Part shown: in pieces, positions 1 to 7,344 of the stretch
Layout of the letters: every line of letters begins with the position of its first letter
Position numbering within the stretch: the stretch's first letter is position 1
From: SZUA-430 sp044375275
GTDB taxonomy: Bacteria; Pseudomonadota; Alphaproteobacteria; Micropepsales; Micropepsaceae
DNA length: 20,881 nucleotides
Assembly (NCBI GenBank): GCA_044375275.1
Contig: JBILMZ010000032.1
Location: 1 to 20,881 of the forward strand
Reading direction: 5' to 3'
Program-made: the position numbers and the translations under genes
Notes under the pieces: model-generated
Databases searched by the model: none
What the model saw: the letters and a program-made list of their open reading frames with translations, nothing else
What the model was told of the DNA's origin: nothing

Positions 1-443
1 TGTTGCCCCGGCTCGAAGACATTGCCATGGATCGCTTGCTGGACCTGAGCGACTGGATCGCCATCGTGCATCCCAATGCTGTGACGCGGACGCTGACGTT
101 CATCCATGCCGGCGCCGCACTCTCGATGATGCAGCGCGGGCCACTGATCGGGATGGATGGCCTTGACCTGGTTGATCCGACATTCAAGGGTGAGGCGTTC
201 GATAGCGCCTTCCTCATGCTGACCCGGCCCAGCGGCCTGTGGCAGACGACGCCCGTCATGCTGACCGACGGCACGGATGGCGAGATCGAGTACACGGGCT
301 TTCCGGTGTATGACGAAAAGGACCAGCGGGGCTTGATCGTTTTCCTGATCAAGCACCTGTTGCCCGCGCATGCCAGCATCTCCGTTGTTGGCCATGCCAC
401 CCAATGGGAGTGGCTGGAGTTGCGTACGAACTCAGGGCACTGA
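1..443 (+). CDS. PAS_5-type PAS domain protein, 5' end outside the window
   Basis: The frame is open from the left edge and ends with TGA at 441-443, leaving about 146 residues. The visible part begins LPRLEDIAMDRLL, runs through a region reading FIHAGAAL, and reaches GFPVYDEKDQRGLIVFLIKHL. This is the layout I know from the proteobacterial PAS_5 family: an LPxxxDI start, a predicted beta-sheet core and a late 'yt-gfPv-d' strand. These are single-domain cytoplasmic proteins of roughly 150-180 residues whose ligand and partner are usually unknown. About 20-30 N-terminal residues are probably missing; the TTG at position 3 is not a convincing start because the LPR motif is normally internal. 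The last 12 bp overlap the end of the convergent MFS gene. The family call is by motif pattern only, and I see no output domain. Confidence 0.6.
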   Translation, partial: LPRLEDIAMDRLLDLSDWIAIVHPNAVTRTLTFIHAGAALSMMQRGPLIGMDGLDLVDPTFKGEAFDSAFLMLTRPSGLWQTTPVMLTDGTDGEIEYTGFPVYDEKDQRGLIVFLIKHLLPAHASISVVGHATQWEWLELRTNSGH

Positions 444-1703
444 CGTGTTTGTGCTTTCCGGTGTGGCCCTGGTTACCCGTTCGGCGAAGTAGAGCGCAGC
501 CACCAGCAATGCAGCCGCCACGAAGAATGGCGCGCCCAGGATTGGCCAAACGCCCGCCGTCTCCTTTGCATCCAGCGCAGCAGCAAAAATTTGCGGATAC
601 AGCACAGGCGCGATGATGAAGGCGATGCCGTTCATGCTCGCCAGCGCCCCCTGAAGTCGCCCCTGCTCAGAAGCGCTCACACGCTGCGACATCATTGATT
701 GCGCCGCGGGGCCATAGAAGGCCCAAAGCGCCGAGACGGGAATTGCGAACCAGATCCAGTTGCCGGTAGGGCCCAACGCGTAAATCAGAAAGCCGACAAT
801 GCCACACATGAGGCCAAACATCATGGCTCGGCGTTCACCCAAGCGCTTGACGACCGGCCCTGTCAGGCCCCCCTGAACCACAATGCTCGCCACACCAACA
901 GCCGCCAGCGCATAGCTGATCATCATCTCGTTCCAGCCATAGCGATAGGTCACGAACCAGTTGAAGATGGTGGGATAGACGTTGTGCGCCATCATGTAGA
1001 GAAACTGGGCCACCGCCAGACCGAACATCTGTGGTTGCGAAGCCAGGAAAGAGAGGGCGGCTAGCGGATTTGAATTCCTGAGCGAGAATGTCCTGGAGCG
1101 CTTCTCTGGTGGCAGCGACTCCGGCAGGATGAAATAGCCGTAGAGTGCATTGACGAGACTAAGTGCTGCCGCAATCCAGAATGGAAGGCGCGGGTCGATG
1201 CTGCCGGTCAATCCGCCCAGCAGCGGACCCAGAACAAAGCCGATGCCAAAGGCAGCGCCCATCATGCCAAAGGCCGCGGCGCGTCGTTCGGGGGGCGTGA
1301 TGTCGGCTATGTATGCGTTGGCCGTGCTGAAGCTGGCTGCCGTCATGCCCGAAAGGGCCCGGCCGATGATCAGCCAGGTGAGGTTCGGTGCCATGGCCAT
1401 GAGAATGTAGTCCAGTCCCAGCCCGGTCATGGAAGCCAGCAGCACCGGCCTCCGGCCAAAGCGGTCCGACAGGGCGCCAAGAATGGGCGTGAAAGCGAAT
1501 TGCATGATGGCCCACACCAGGCCCAACAGGCTGCCCATCCGCACGGCATCCGCGTGCTGCCCCTCCATGAAGCTTTCTATCAGCTTCGGGAGGACGGGGA
1601 TGATGATGCCCATTGCGAGCACATCCAGCATCAACGTGAAGAAGATGAAGACGACGGCTGCGCGCGAGCGACCGGTTCCTGCCATGACTTTATCGTCGCT
1701 CAT
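432..1703 (-). CDS. TetA-like MFS efflux transporter (TCR/Tet family)
   Basis: This 423-residue inner-membrane protein has about 12 hydrophobic segments and should be a proton-driven drug exporter of the DHA1 type. Visible signatures are the first helix, reading LMLDVLAMGIIIPVLPKL; the loop 2-3 motif A, GALSDRFGRRPVLL; and the segment AYIADITPPERRAAAFGMMG followed by GFVLGPLLGG. This is the arrangement seen in tetracycline exporters such as TetA(A). Chromosomal relatives are common, and their substrate cannot be deduced from sequence. I start it at ATG 1701-1703 (MSDDKV). A longer version from TTG at 1755-1757 adds 18 residues unlike the family and has no better ribosome site. Its 3' end overlaps the PAS gene by 12 bp. 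No tetR-like repressor adjoins it, so a resistance-operon role is not supported. Confidence 0.85.
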   Translation of the reverse strand: MSDDKVMAGTGRSRAAVVFIFFTLMLDVLAMGIIIPVLPKLIESFMEGQHADAVRMGSLLGLVWAIMQFAFTPILGALSDRFGRRPVLLASMTGLGLDYILMAMAPNLTWLIIGRALSGMTAASFSTANAYIADITPPERRAAAFGMMGAAFGIGFVLGPLLGGLTGSIDPRLPFWIAAALSLVNALYGYFILPESLPPEKRSRTFSLRNSNPLAALSFLASQPQMFGLAVAQFLYMMAHNVYPTIFNWFVTYRYGWNEMMISYALAAVGVASIVVQGGLTGPVVKRLGERRAMMFGLMCGIVGFLIYALGPTGNWIWFAIPVSALWAFYGPAAQSMMSQRVSASEQGRLQGALASMNGIAFIIAPVLYPQIFAAALDAKETAGVWPILGAPFFVAAALLVAALYFAERVTRATPESTNTSVP

Positions 1704-1842
1704 CACGCATCCGGAAAGCTGGAGTTGATGTCCCTTGTAGCTTCTTTCCCGCCGCAATGAGAAGGGATCTGGCCGAGATTGCGCGTGCGCTTGTTGCGGA
1801 CCTCAGCCGGTCTCCCATATCCCAGTCGAATGACTCCAGGCT

Positions 1843-2262
1843 TCACTGACCCTTCAGGATCCTGCACGCGTCATCCACTATCCGCCGATGATCAAACGCC
1901 AATTCAACATCCCTCCAGTCGTCAACGTAGGCGGCAGAGGCTGCATCATCACCGCCCACAGGCTGCTGCGGCGATGGCTGCATCAGGAACGCCACGGAGA
2001 CATTATGCCGGCGCGGGTCACGGTCCGGTGCCGAATAGACGCCGACGAGCCGCGTTATGCCGGTACGTACTCCTGTTTCTTCTTCCAGTTCGCGCTGCAC
2101 GGCGGCCTCGACGGTTTCGCCATAGTCCACAAATCCGCCGGGGAGGGCGTACTGGCCCTGATAGGGTGGGTATTTCCGCCGGATGAGAAGAAGGCGCCCC
2201 TGCTGGTCGAAGAGAACGGCGTCGACGGATAGTGCGGGCGATGGCGGCATTGTACGTGTCAA
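1843..2262 (-). CDS. Nudix hydrolase (ADP-ribose pyrophosphatase-like)
   Basis: This 139-residue single-domain protein carries a complete Nudix box: G43, five residues, E49, seven residues, then RELEEETGV at 57-65, which fits GX5EX7REUXEEXGU exactly. The box binds Mg2+ and cleaves a nucleoside diphosphate linked to another moiety. The preceding YALPGGFVDYGET and the following VGVYSAPDRDPR resemble small ADP-ribose/NADH pyrophosphatase-type members, but substrate calls in this superfamily are unreliable. The start is probably TTG at 2260-2262, because GAAGGAA lies 8 nt upstream of it. The ATG at 2248-2250 would place that site about 20 nt away. The gene is transcribed divergently from the SCO1-like gene and stands 139 bp upstream of the MFS exporter on the same strand. 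Confidence 0.85.
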   Translation of the reverse strand: MTRTMPPSPALSVDAVLFDQQGRLLLIRRKYPPYQGQYALPGGFVDYGETVEAAVQRELEEETGVRTGITRLVGVYSAPDRDPRRHNVSVAFLMQPSPQQPVGGDDAASAAYVDDWRDVELAFDHRRIVDDACRILKGQ

Positions 2263-2294
2263 GGACGAGGTTCCTTCTGGCCGGGATGCGATGC

Positions 2295-2323
2295 TTGACA
2301 GTGGGCAGGCTGTAAACCAGAAG
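2295..2323 (+). promoter_or_regulatory. Candidate promoter before the SCO1-like gene
   Basis: A perfect TTGACA (2295-2300) is followed after 17 bp by CAGAAG (2318-2323), which matches only three positions of a -10 box. The -35 box is also the left half of an imperfect inverted repeat, TTGACAG then CTGTAAA, with 8 bp between (2295-2316). This suggests a repressor or activator site on the promoter. No family can be named. Confidence 0.35.
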
Positions 2324-2351
2324 TCCTTACTCCAGAAATCAGGTGGACGGA

Positions 2352-2966
2352 ATGTTCTTCAAGTCCCGGTATCCTGTCATCGCGCTGAGCGCTGCTCTGG
2401 CCCTCGTGGTCATTGCGGCGCTGATCAGTTTTGGCGGTACGAGGTCTGGCCAGCCTGTGACTTCGTCAGGGGTGGGTCCTGTGCTCGCTGATTTTCAGCT
2501 GATTGACCAGAAGGGGGCTGTGTTTCGCAAGGCGAACGTGCTGGGCAAGCCCTCTGCCTTCTTCTTTGGCTTCACGAATTGTCCCGACGTATGCCCGACG
2601 ATGCTGTCCTCGATCACGGCGCATCTTGGCAAGCTTGGGGCGGATGGTGACCGGATCAATTTCGTTTTTGTCAGCGTGGATCCAGCGCGTGATACGCCTG
2701 AAGTGATTGACGCCTATCTCTCGGAGTTTGATCCGCGGATACGTGGCATCTCTGGTCAGAAGCCCCAGCTCGACAAGCTGACGAAGTCCCTGGGGATCTA
2801 CTATGCCAAGGTGGACACTGGCGGCGCGTCCTATTCGGTCGACCATAGCGCGCTGATCGTCCTTCTGGACTCAAGGGGGCAGTTCTTCGGGACGATCGCC
2901 TATGATGAAGGGGCTGATGTTGCGCTCATGAAGCTTCAGCGGCTGGCGGACGAGGGATATCGCTGA
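2352..2966 (+). CDS. SCO1/SenC/PrrC family copper-binding thioredoxin-like protein
   Basis: This 204-residue protein has one N-terminal membrane segment (about residues 7-27) and then a thioredoxin-fold domain facing the periplasm. The copper/thiol site is complete: C77 and C81 in TNCPDVCP, and H165 in SVDHSALI. FVSVDPARDTPEV at about 106-118 is also typical. The family delivers copper or reduces thiols during assembly of the CuA centre of cytochrome c oxidase. No oxidase genes are in the window, so an oxidase-assembly role rests on family knowledge. I choose ATG at 2352 because AGGTGGA lies about 5 nt upstream; a GTG three codons earlier is the alternative. The stop is 3 nt before the next gene, so the two are likely co-transcribed. 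Confidence 0.88.
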   Translation: MFFKSRYPVIALSAALALVVIAALISFGGTRSGQPVTSSGVGPVLADFQLIDQKGAVFRKANVLGKPSAFFFGFTNCPDVCPTMLSSITAHLGKLGADGDRINFVFVSVDPARDTPEVIDAYLSEFDPRIRGISGQKPQLDKLTKSLGIYYAKVDTGGASYSVDHSALIVLLDSRGQFFGTIAYDEGADVALMKLQRLADEGYR

Positions 2967-2969
2967 GCC

Positions 2970-3827
2970 ATGTTTGTTACAATCGAGGGGCAGCGCATTT
3001 TCTTTGATGTGGTCGGAGCGAAGCTCGCACTTGATGCAGCGTCCATGCGCGAGAAGCCGACATTCATCGTCCTGCACGGTGGCCCCGGTTTTGATCATTC
3101 GGGCCTGCGTCCTGGCTTTGACCGGTTTGAAGGTGTGGCACAGGTTATCTACATCGATCACCGCGGCAATGGACGAAGTGTTCCCAGTGATCCATCGACA
3201 TGGACCCTCGCGCAATGGGGGGATGATGTCTTCCGTTTTTGCGAGGCGCTCGGGATCGAGCGGCCTGTCGTGCTGGGCCAATCATTCGGTGGAATGGTGG
3301 CGCAGTCCTATGCGGTTCGACATCCGGGGCATGCGCGGGGGCTCATCCTGTCGAGCACGGCCGCCCGGATGGACATCGACGCGAGCCTTGAGATTCTGCG
3401 ACAGAAGGGTGGGGATGTTGCGCTCGGTGTGGCGCGTCGCTTCTGGGAAATCGGCGATGACGAAGCGTTTGATGCGTATGTGAAGACGTGCATGCCGCTC
3501 TACAATACGACCACGCCGGTTGAGGGGCAGAGTTCAAGGGCGCGGGCCGTCATGCGTCCGGAAGTCTTTCGGCATTTTTCACTGCCGGGCTGCGAGATGC
3601 GCAAAATGGACTTTCGACCGCTATTGCGAGTCATTCGCTGTCCCGTGCTTGTCCTCGCCGGCAGCGAGGACCCTATCACGCCTCCCCAATTGTCCGATGA
3701 AATCCTGGCGTCGCTGCAACCAGAGATTGGCCAGTTGAGGCGCTATGAGAATTGCGGTCATGGCGCGTTCCGGGATGACCCCGAGACAGTTTATGGCGAC
3801 ATCAGCCGCTTTCTTGAAAGTCTGTAA
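2970..3827 (+). CDS. Alpha/beta hydrolase, prolyl-aminopeptidase-like (S33)
   Basis: This 285-residue alpha/beta hydrolase shows all expected elements. The oxyanion strand is HGGPG at 36-40, YIDHRGNGRS follows at 61-70, and the nucleophile elbow is GQSFGG with S105. The catalytic acid is probably D234 in GSEDPITP, and H264 lies in NCGHGAF. HGGPG plus DHRGNGRS resembles proline iminopeptidases and related S33 enzymes, although many such proteins hydrolyse esters or lactones, so the substrate is open. No signal peptide is visible, so it is probably cytoplasmic. It starts 3 nt after the SCO1-like stop, which implies translational coupling. I see no functional link between the two products. Confidence 0.8.
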   Translation: MFVTIEGQRIFFDVVGAKLALDAASMREKPTFIVLHGGPGFDHSGLRPGFDRFEGVAQVIYIDHRGNGRSVPSDPSTWTLAQWGDDVFRFCEALGIERPVVLGQSFGGMVAQSYAVRHPGHARGLILSSTAARMDIDASLEILRQKGGDVALGVARRFWEIGDDEAFDAYVKTCMPLYNTTTPVEGQSSRARAVMRPEVFRHFSLPGCEMRKMDFRPLLRVIRCPVLVLAGSEDPITPPQLSDEILASLQPEIGQLRRYENCGHGAFRDDPETVYGDISRFLESL

Positions 3828-3940
3828 CGGCGTATGACAGAATTCCTCGCGCGCGTTGGTTAAGCCAAGTCTCCCAGGCGCGACATCGTCGCTCCCGGAG
3901 TACTTCGTGACGGATGTCCATCCGGTAGCGGATTTCCACG

Positions 3941-3997
3941 CGGACACTCATTTCGTATAGTCGTGTCGGGATTTTTCTCATACTAAATGAGTATCCG
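3941..3997. promoter_or_regulatory. Long imperfect inverted repeat over the 5' end of the LuxR-type gene
   Basis: Arms 3941-3958 and 3980-3997 pair at 16 of 18 positions: CGGA, mismatch, ACTCATTT, mismatch, GTAT on the left, and the complement on the right. The spacer is 21 bp and contains a T5 tract. The right arm covers the ATG at 3987. It may be an operator for autoregulation or an mRNA hairpin hiding that start codon. If translation really begins at GTG 4068, the repeat would lie wholly in the promoter or leader. Confidence 0.5.
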
Positions 3998-4739
3998 GAC
4001 CGCTCCCCAAATGGGTGTTGGGAAGCGCGTCCCAAAAATCTGTCACAACGATACCTTGGGTGCATTGGTGGACAACGCAGTAATCTGGCTTCTGGATTCC
4101 CAGCCATTGATGCGCGCGGGATTGCGCGCGCAACTGGATGGGAAAGGATTCCGGGTCGTATTCGAAGCAGCGACGATTGAAGATGCGGCCTTGCTGGTTT
4201 CGCGCGGCGAAGCGGCAAACCTCGTTGTTGTGGACTATGGAATTGGCGGCGCTGGCGTCCAGCGCCTGAAGTCCCTGCTGCCGACGGCGCGGGTCGTCGT
4301 GTTGTCAGAGGCCGCAGAGCTGTCTTTCCTCGCTGAAATGTTTGGCGCAGGTGCTGACGGCTTCATGCTGAAGAGCATTGCGCCTGAAGCGCTTGTTGAA
4401 TCACTGAAGCTTGTGCTGTTGGGTGAGAAGGTTTTCCCGAGCGTGCTGACGAATTTCCTTGGTGCGCTGCAAGGACACCAGACGGCCAGCCCCATCGAGC
4501 GCGTTCGTGTCGGCGATGTGGCGCTGTCGCAGCGCGAGCTCGACATCATCCGCAGCCTGGCCGATGGGCATACAAACAAGCTGATCGCCAAGGATCTGTC
4601 GATCACCGAGGCTACCGTGAAGGTGCATATCAAGACGGTGCTGAGGAAGCTGGGCGCTTCAAACCGGACCCAGGTTGCGATCTGGGCGGTTCAGCACGGG
4701 CTGACGAACGGGAATGGCAGCGGCTTTCGCGGCCGCTAG
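3987..4739 (+). CDS. LuxR/FixJ-type (NarL family) response regulator
   Basis: This 250-residue protein has an N-terminal receiver (about 30-150) and a C-terminal LuxR-type helix-turn-helix (about 178-240). Receiver positions are D37, phosphoacceptor D83 in VVVDYG, S107 and K129. The HTH reads LSQRELDIIRSLADGHTNK, then IAKDLSITEATVKVHIKTVL, a textbook DNA-binding core. The first acidic pocket is weak: LLDSQ has one Asp where most receivers have two acidic residues, so Mg2+ binding and phosphorylation may be altered. The first 28 residues precede the receiver and look unlike it. GTG at 4068 (VDNAVIWLL) would give a normal-sized 223-residue regulator and is a serious alternative start; neither start has a good ribosome site. 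No kinase gene is adjacent, so it is an orphan. Its stop is 3 bp from the convergent gene. Confidence 0.82.
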   Translation: MSIRTAPQMGVGKRVPKICHNDTLGALVDNAVIWLLDSQPLMRAGLRAQLDGKGFRVVFEAATIEDAALLVSRGEAANLVVVDYGIGGAGVQRLKSLLPTARVVVLSEAAELSFLAEMFGAGADGFMLKSIAPEALVESLKLVLLGEKVFPSVLTNFLGALQGHQTASPIERVRVGDVALSQRELDIIRSLADGHTNKLIAKDLSITEATVKVHIKTVLRKLGASNRTQVAIWAVQHGLTNGNGSGFRGR

Positions 4740-4742
4740 CAT

Positions 4743-5804
4743 TCAGCTGTTGAGGTCCTCGCGCGTCACGCTGTCGAACTGCAGGATGAGGTCGGCGCCG
4801 AATGCACTGCTTGGCGTCTGGAAACCCGGCTTGAACTCCCCCTTTGCCACGCGCTGCGCAATGGACAGGCCTGTCAGCGCAGTCAGAGAATAGCCCTCGG
4901 GTGTCCGCAGGCGTGATCGGACGATTTCGTTCCTGTCATTGCGTGCGACGCCGATGAGTACCGCGAAGCCGTTCTTTCGTTGTTCGTCTGTTGGGCCTTC
5001 CGGCTGCCTGTCGATCTGCCGCTTGAGATAGGACTGCATGAACGAGAAGCCGAGAAATGCCTTCACCATGGCGGGCATCTTCACCATGCGCTTCAGTTGC
5101 GGCATGGCTTCAAAGTGAACTTCGATGTTCGGGATCTTCGTGGAGTGAAAAGCTGTCGAAACGTCTCCCCAGCTGACTGCATAGGTTGGCTTCAGACCGT
5201 TTCCGAAGTCGCAGTGGTCCTCATGCACGCCTTCCAGCGTCTCTATGTTTCCGCCGCGGCGAATGCGGGTGCCCTGGGCGACGCCTTCGACCATCGTCTT
5301 CGCGGTACCGCGCGACATCGTTCCGAGCCCGCCAATGTAGATTTTCAGGTCATGCGCGTCCGGCATGCGCCGCTTCATGTGTGCGGCGAGGCAATCAGAC
5401 GGAACGACGTCGAAGCCGACGCCTGGCAGCAGCATCACGCCGGCGAGGCGGGCTTCGGCATCCCGGGCCGCGAGCGCCTCAAAAACGTCGATCTCGCCCG
5501 TGATGTCCAGGTAGTGCGTGTTCGTGCGCAGGCAGGCATCAGCCATCAGCCTGGAGGTGGACGAAAACGGGCCGGCGATGTGGAGAACAACAGCGACTTC
5601 CGACAATGCCGATTCGAGTTTGGCGGTGTCGGACAGGGAGAATGCGCGCCATTCAAGTCCCAGTTCAGTCGCGATTTCCTTGACCTTTTCCTCGCTCCGG
5701 CCTGCCAAGATTGGCGAAAGTCCCTGCGTTTTTGCTGTGCGCGCCGTGAGTTTTCCGGTATAGCCGGTCGCGCCGTAGATCAGTATCTTGCCGTCTCTCG
5801 ACAT
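4743..5804 (-). CDS. Saccharopine dehydrogenase-like NAD(P)-binding oxidoreductase
   Basis: This 353-residue protein opens with a Rossmann fold: ILIYGATGYTGKLTAR, with GATGYTG at 11-17, and LAGRS at 33-37. LHIAGPFSS and THYLDITGE follow, a sequence pattern shared by saccharopine dehydrogenase-like proteins and the trans-acting enoyl reductases of lipid synthesis. The reaction is probably an NAD(P)H-dependent reduction, but the substrate is unknown and a lysine-pathway role is not implied. ATG at 5802-5804 is preceded by AAAGGAAC at about 8 nt, which decides the start; the open frame upstream to 5936 is not family-like. The gene is divergent from the secreted TPR gene and tail-to-tail with the LuxR-type regulator. 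Confidence 0.8.
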   Translation of the reverse strand: MSRDGKILIYGATGYTGKLTARTAKTQGLSPILAGRSEEKVKEIATELGLEWRAFSLSDTAKLESALSEVAVVLHIAGPFSSTSRLMADACLRTNTHYLDITGEIDVFEALAARDAEARLAGVMLLPGVGFDVVPSDCLAAHMKRRMPDAHDLKIYIGGLGTMSRGTAKTMVEGVAQGTRIRRGGNIETLEGVHEDHCDFGNGLKPTYAVSWGDVSTAFHSTKIPNIEVHFEAMPQLKRMVKMPAMVKAFLGFSFMQSYLKRQIDRQPEGPTDEQRKNGFAVLIGVARNDRNEIVRSRLRTPEGYSLTALTGLSIAQRVAKGEFKPGFQTPSSAFGADLILQFDSVTREDLNS

Positions 5805-5920
5805 TACAGATGTTCCTTTCAAGCCGTATCCCTGTTTGGGCGGCGTGTAGGGCAACGTCAAGGGCTGAACGTCGGGACGCGGTGTGTTACCAGTGTGCCC
5901 GTGCATATGGGGAATGAACG

Positions 5921-6616
5921 ATGATTCGCACAACATTCCTGCTCTGCGCAGGTTTGGTTGCGGCTGCTTCGGTGGCCAGCGCTGAGGATATACAGCCTTC
6001 TCGTGCCTGGACCAATTGCCAGGGCGGGCCGGGAATCTGGAGTGACCTGAGACTTACGGCGTGCACGGAAATCATCAAGTCTGCGAAGTACAGCGGCCCG
6101 GAACTCGGGAAGGTGCATTATTTTCGCGGCAACGCCCGCCTCATGCAGAGCGACTATCGCAAGGCCATCGAAGACTACAATGCGTCGCTGGAGCTGGCCA
6201 AGAACAATCCCGATGCCCTTCATGAGCGTTGCTGGTCGAAGGCCGTCCTGAACACCGACCTTGAAGGCGCGCTGGCGGACTGCAACGAGGCGCTGCGGCT
6301 GAAGCCGAATGATCCCGAGGCGCTGGGTGGCCGGGGTTTCCTCTACCTGCGCCTCGGCTTCCTGAAGACGGCGCTGCTCGACTACAACGCGGCCATCGAG
6401 GGCATGCCCAACAAAGCTGAATTCCACTATGGCCGGGCGACGGCCAAGTTCCGGGCGGGTGACCAGGAGGGAGCGGATTCCGACTTCCTGACCGCGCGTG
6501 CCCTTGACCCGAAGATCGACGAAGTGTTTGCGCGCATTGACGAAGCGGGCGGCGGCAAGGGCTTCTGGACGGCGATCGCCGATTACTGGCGCTCGATAAT
6601 GAAGTGGATTTACTAG
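5921..6616 (+). CDS. Secreted tetratricopeptide-repeat protein
   Basis: This 231-residue protein has a signal peptide, MIRTTFLLCAGLVAAASVASA, with likely cleavage after residue 21. From about 60 to 200 it holds about four TPR-like helical pairs, recognisable from KAIEDYNASLEL, GALADCNEALRLKPNDPEAL, TALLDYNAAIEGMPNKAEFH and GADSDFLTARALDPKIDEVF. TPR stacks are protein-binding scaffolds; the partner is unknown. The C terminus, WTAIADYWRSIMKWIY, is rich in Trp and Tyr and may contact membrane or partner. Four cysteines remain in the mature part (33, 48, 104, 111). GGGGAA lies about 8 nt upstream of the ATG. It stands alone, 95 bp ahead of tetR. Confidence 0.8.
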   Translation: MIRTTFLLCAGLVAAASVASAEDIQPSRAWTNCQGGPGIWSDLRLTACTEIIKSAKYSGPELGKVHYFRGNARLMQSDYRKAIEDYNASLELAKNNPDALHERCWSKAVLNTDLEGALADCNEALRLKPNDPEALGGRGFLYLRLGFLKTALLDYNAAIEGMPNKAEFHYGRATAKFRAGDQEGADSDFLTARALDPKIDEVFARIDEAGGGKGFWTAIADYWRSIMKWIY

Positions 6617-6630
6617 CGGGTGCTGTGTTT

Positions 6631-6645
6631 TTCCCGAAGCGGGAA
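6631..6645. terminator. Short hairpin after the TPR gene
   Basis: TTCCCG and CGGGAA form a perfect 6-bp stem with a 3-nt loop, 14 nt after the TPR stop codon. A T-run precedes rather than follows the stem on the plus strand, so intrinsic termination is doubtful. It could equally be part of the regulatory region of tetR. Confidence 0.3.
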
Positions 6646-6674
6646 TTCCGGGTGACTAACTCGCCTGTGGCGTG

Positions 6675-6703
6675 ATTTGACATTCCGGCTTGAATTGTCA
6701 AAT
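6675..6703. promoter_or_regulatory. Candidate TetR operator overlapping a promoter
   Basis: ATTTGACA (6675-6682) and TGTCAAAT (6696-6703) are perfect 8-bp inverted arms with a 13-bp spacer that itself holds near-symmetric TTC and GAA. TTGACA at 6677-6682 would serve as a -35 box; AAATCT at 6700-6705, 17 bp on, is a weak -10. The arms lie 9 bp before the tetR start codon, where an autoregulatory TetR-family site is expected. Confidence 0.6.
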
Positions 6704-6711
6704 CTGCCTGC

Positions 6712-7344
6712 ATGGATCCCAAGGATAATCTTCTCTCTGCATCGCGTCGTGTTTTCTCGCGGCACGGCTTCCGTCGCACGTCGATGGCGATGGTGGCGGA
6801 AGAAGCGGGCGTGTCCCGGCAGGCCATCTATCATCACTTCCCGTCCAAGGAGTTGCTCTTCAGTGCGCTGGTGGATTCACTTCAGTCGCGCGCCCAGGAC
6901 GAAGCACATGGCGCTGTCGGTGAGGCCGAAGGCCAAGCGCTCCCAACGCAGCTCTTCAGGGCGCTCAGCGCCTATCACCTGAGCCTGGTCGGCAGTGTTG
7001 CGGGTTCGGCCTTTGCGGAAGAGCTCATGGAGGAAAGCGTGAGGCACTGCTCGGATGTCGTGTCTGCGCATGCCGAGCGGTTTCAGAAGTTTCTTGTTTC
7101 AATGGTGCGCGCGGCCTCCGATGCCGGAGAGATCGCCCTCATCGACAATGTGACCGAGCGGCAGTTTGTGACGATGCTCCTGGTGGCTGCGAAGGGTGTG
7201 AAGCTCTCGTATGCGCAAGCCGGAGAGCGCGCCTACATGCAGGCGCTGGAGCAGATGATCAGTACACTTTGCCGGGGGACCATCGTTCCCGGCGTGCGGG
7301 ATACCATCAAACGCAGGATTGTGGCTGGGAGGGCCAGGAAATGA
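6712..7344 (+). CDS. TetR/AcrR-family transcriptional regulator
   Basis: This 210-residue protein has a classic N-terminal TetR helix-turn-helix: LLSASRRVFSRHGFRRTSMA, then VAEEAGVSRQAIYHHFPSKE at about 28-47. The rest is a poorly conserved helical ligand and dimer domain, including MVRAASDAGEIALIDNVTER. The family normally represses neighbouring genes until a small ligand binds. Its stop overlaps the start of the [2Fe-2S] subunit (ATGA), so it is the first gene of the hydroxylase operon and probably controls it and itself; the ligand may be the enzyme's substrate. There is no Shine-Dalgarno before the ATG, and the predicted transcription start falls close to it, so the message may be leaderless. 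Confidence 0.85.
   Translation: MDPKDNLLSASRRVFSRHGFRRTSMAMVAEEAGVSRQAIYHHFPSKELLFSALVDSLQSRAQDEAHGAVGEAEGQALPTQLFRALSAYHLSLVGSVAGSAFAEELMEESVRHCSDVVSAHAERFQKFLVSMVRAASDAGEIALIDNVTERQFVTMLLVAAKGVKLSYAQAGERAYMQALEQMISTLCRGTIVPGVRDTIKRRIVAGRARK

Noticed and set aside
432..1703. Tetracycline-resistance determinant on a mobile element
   Set aside because: The protein is TetA-like, but there is no adjacent tetR, no insertion sequence or resolvase, and its base composition looks like that of its neighbours. A chromosomal efflux pump is more likely.
4980..5924. 314-residue open frame on the plus strand opposite the saccharopine-dehydrogenase-like gene
   Set aside because: It is antisense to a gene with a good ribosome site and a Rossmann motif, and has no recognisable domain or start signal.
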